DNA of 45,802 nucleotides from an uncultured Pseudomonadota bacterium. GTDB taxonomy: Bacteria; SAR324; NAC60-12. The notes below the pieces were generated by a model, which worked only from the letters and a program-made list of their open reading frames with translations, was not told where the DNA came from and searched no databases. The DNA is taken from assembly GCA_913052275.1 (NCBI GenBank), contig CAJXDX010000002.1, positions 1 through 45,802 on the forward strand, read 5' to 3'. Of the stretch, positions 44,013 to 45,802 are shown piece by piece (the stretch's first letter is position 1; every line of letters starts with the position of its first letter). A program made the translations under genes and the position numbers.

Positions 44013-44564
44013 TCAGACCAAACCGGTTTGAGTAAATGCTGTAGTCAGGGGGTCAAAACCAAGATTGTTCATTGTCGTTTCCCAGCGCAGCTCATAATCC
44101 AAATTTAAGAGCAGGGATTCATCAAGTGGACCAAGCCACCATGATTCTTCCTGGATTTCCCGGTCAAGCTGACCGGCACCCCAGCCTGAGTATCCGCTGC
44201 CGAAATGATAGGATTTCACCTTATTTCCTTCAGCAAGAGAGTTGAGGATATCCTGGGCAGAACTTAAATGGATTTCTTTAGATAGAACAGTCGTTTCTTT
44301 AACTGAAAAATCTGAGCTGTGCACTGCCCAAAATGATTCAGGTTGCACAGGCCCTCCAACCAGTAAAGGGATATCAAATGCGGAATTTTTCTGCATGTCA
44401 TCAGATAAAACCTCTTTAACTTTTGTTTTGGAAGGATGATTCATTACCAGGCCAAATGCTCCTTCTTCGTCATAATTGCATAAAAGAATTACTGATTTTT
44501 CAAAAAAAGTTCCGTCTAGGGTGGGCATTGCTATCAGGATACCGGGAACTTCACTGTTATTCAT
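44013..44564 (-). CDS. YqgE/AlgH family protein (UPF0301)
   Basis: The 183-residue protein matches the AlgH/YqgE family: PGILIAMPTLDGTFFEKSVILLC at the N-terminus, GAFGLVMNHPSK, then LLVGGPVQPESFW and GSGYSGWGAGQLDREI. The family is widespread in Gram-negative bacteria and its biochemical role is unsettled; the link to alginate regulation is restricted to pseudomonads. No signal peptide is present. It is convergent with aroB and divergent from the next gene by 33 bp. Confidence 0.93.
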   Translation of the reverse strand: MNNSEVPGILIAMPTLDGTFFEKSVILLCNYDEEGAFGLVMNHPSKTKVKEVLSDDMQKNSAFDIPLLVGGPVQPESFWAVHSSDFSVKETTVLSKEIHLSSAQDILNSLAEGNKVKSYHFGSGYSGWGAGQLDREIQEESWWLGPLDESLLLNLDYELRWETTMNNLGFDPLTTAFTQTGLV

Positions 44565-44597
44565 AAAAGTTTTTTTCAGCAGAAGAAAAATATAATA

Positions 44598-45638
44598 ATG
44601 GCTATTCTAACTCATCAGAAACAAGATAACAATTTGGTAACGCATTTTCTTCGTACAATTCATTATCAAAGTTCAACTGGAAACAAACCTTATGGAAATA
44701 CACTGAATATCCTCAGTGCAATATTTGAAGCTGCAGGACAAAAACATTTGCTTTATTTAGTTAAACTCCGCAAATTGTGGTTTGAAGAAGTTGATGCTTT
44801 TTTAGCAAAGAACTCCTATCCACGCAACATTTCTGTACTCAGTCAATTTACAGTTAACAATAATGTTATTCAAGAATGCTTAAAAGCAAACAGTCATTCT
44901 GACATTTTGAATGCCCTGAAAAAATTAAATGGCGAAACATTCAAACATTTGAAACAAATTAAAGCCAGGCTTCAAAAGATTCTAATACGTACCTTGTCTT
45001 CAGAAGAACAAGAGTTTCTGGGACAGAAACTTCGCTTTAAGCCCCAGCAGACTATTTTGCACCTGACTGTATATGACGGTGGAATAGCTCAGGCGCTCCG
45101 CTTTGAAACTGAGGCTTATCTTCGCATGTTTAATCGGCTGTTACCAGAATTAAAACTGAATAACATACAATGTCATGTTGGTGATATGGGCCAAACGCAA
45201 TTTGACCAGCAACATGTAGGCTTGCTGGCGAAAGACTGGCATATAGTAACACCGCCCGAAGTTCATCTGCGCTGTTCTCCTGCCTTTCTGCATAGAGTTT
45301 CAAGGAGACACGCTGTGTTGGTAATTTATGTCAATTCAAAAGAAGAAATGGATTTATTAAAACGCACTCCAGGAGCAGATTGGCTGTTGCAGAATCTGCA
45401 TCAAAAGCTTCCAGAGCTGAGGGATGTAATACAGCGGATAGGCTTTGCTCTAAAGCATGAGCTTGATTTAGAACAAATTCGTTTACGTACAGTTGTGCTA
45501 GGAAACTCAACTGAGGATCCGTCATCGATAATTAAAGACAAAAGCTGTCAGACGGAATCACATTCATCCAAAAATACTAATGCAATAGAACAATTTGCTA
45601 AAATCAGGAAGATCATTAGTGGTAATTCGCCTTCTTAA
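44598..45638 (+). CDS. Unassigned protein with possible DUF721/DciA-like segments
   Basis: This 346-residue protein is not clearly recognisable. Residues about 50-75 (LVKLRKLWFEEVDAFLAKNS) resemble the N-terminal helix of DUF721/DciA, where a W-x-x-[IV]V pattern is conserved. After a helical insertion of about 75 residues comes TILHLTVYDGGIAQALRFET, which resembles the DUF721 strand-helix unit. A second similar stretch is VLVIYVNSKEEMDLLKRTPG, suggesting an internal duplication. DciA loads the replicative helicase in many bacteria. The match is by eye and weak, and the large insertion is atypical. The tail is polar and probably disordered. Confidence 0.6.
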   Translation: MAILTHQKQDNNLVTHFLRTIHYQSSTGNKPYGNTLNILSAIFEAAGQKHLLYLVKLRKLWFEEVDAFLAKNSYPRNISVLSQFTVNNNVIQECLKANSHSDILNALKKLNGETFKHLKQIKARLQKILIRTLSSEEQEFLGQKLRFKPQQTILHLTVYDGGIAQALRFETEAYLRMFNRLLPELKLNNIQCHVGDMGQTQFDQQHVGLLAKDWHIVTPPEVHLRCSPAFLHRVSRRHAVLVIYVNSKEEMDLLKRTPGADWLLQNLHQKLPELRDVIQRIGFALKHELDLEQIRLRTVVLGNSTEDPSSIIKDKSCQTESHSSKNTNAIEQFAKIRKIISGNSPS

Positions 45639-45647
45639 ATTCTACGT

Positions 45648-45802
45648 TTAAAGTGACTCGTAAATTGCCAGGTAACTTTTGTATCGTTTCTCCGTGATTT
45701 TTTCTGCGGCATACGCTTCTTTAACTGCACATTGGGGTTCATGACGGTGAGTACAGCCTTTGAATCGGCATTTCCCAAGATACGGCAGGAATTCTACAAA
45801 AT
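45648..45802 (-). CDS. rsgA: Ribosome small-subunit GTPase RsgA, C-terminal end (runs off the window)
   Basis: Only the last 51 codons are inside the window. They contain the zinc-binding pattern C-x4-C-x-H-x5-C as KCRFKGCTHRHEPQC, followed by AVKEAYAAEKITEKRYKSYL, the C-terminal helix of RsgA/YjeQ. RsgA assists late maturation of the 30S subunit. The GTPase and OB-fold parts lie beyond 45802. The stop is 9 bp from the convergent upstream gene. Confidence 0.88.
   Translation of the reverse strand, partial: FVEFLPYLGKCRFKGCTHRHEPQCAVKEAYAAEKITEKRYKSYLAIYESL

Noticed and set aside
1..45802. tRNA genes, CRISPR arrays, insertion sequences, phage genes
   Set aside because: I looked for T-loop-like motifs, regularly spaced repeats and transposase or integrase patterns and found none convincing.

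Overview
The window reads as a contiguous chromosomal segment of a Gram-negative bacterium. It is gene-dense, with a GC content that looks near 40% by eye (not computed). Envelope markers (LptF, LolA, Lgt, several lipoproteins), an IHF-alpha type DNA-binding protein, AlgH/YqgE, SecA with a zinc tail and the B12 genes cbiB/cobU fit a pseudomonadotal or deltaproteobacterial-type lineage. A SAR324-like organism is one possibility, but the sequence alone does not settle it. I saw no insertion sequence, prophage, CRISPR array, rRNA or tRNA gene.

Layout. 1-388 (minus) is the start of a secreted 5'-nucleotidase-type phosphatase. 653-6531 (plus) holds mutL, trxB, a membrane-anchored cold-shock-domain protein, argG and an unrecognised anchored protein. 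6634-8783 is an ornithine-cyclodeaminase-family and FAD-oxidase pair. 8887-16664 holds tldD, a phenylacetate-CoA-ligase-type enzyme and a three-subunit molybdenum hydroxylase interrupted by two paralogous small lipoproteins. 16734-17681 (minus) is ihfA-gph. 18051-20455 is a small anchored protein plus acetoacetyl-CoA synthetase. 20478-21608 (minus) is an unrecognised 376-residue protein. 21918-28407 holds an ABC-F ATPase, an exported TPR-CHAT protease-like protein and an isoaspartyl peptidase. 28417-28965 (minus) is a lipoprotein. 29235-34860 is secA and valS. 34888-37621 is an envelope block (Gfo/Idh/MocA oxidoreductase, LptF, LolA). 37740-44011 holds an amino-acid permease fused to an EIIA-like domain, rph, lgt, cbiB, cobU and aroB. 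44013-44564 (minus) is yqgE. 44598-45638 may be a DUF721/DciA-like protein, and the rsgA 3' end (minus) closes the window.

How the genes work together. Most are housekeeping genes. The most coherent accessory unit is the CoA-ligase plus molybdenum-enzyme cluster. Its FAD subunit carries the extra four-cysteine insertion expected of 4-hydroxybenzoyl-CoA reductase, which suggests reductive handling of an aromatic acyl-CoA rather than purine oxidation. The strongest candidates for something new are the exported TPR-CHAT protein with a complete EF-hand loop just before its catalytic cysteine, the membrane-tethered cold-shock protein, a MutL whose endonuclease motifs have all decayed, and the architecture upstream of secA (a dyad inside the promoter spacer followed by a stem-loop at the predicted mRNA 5' end). 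Many genes lack a Shine-Dalgarno sequence.
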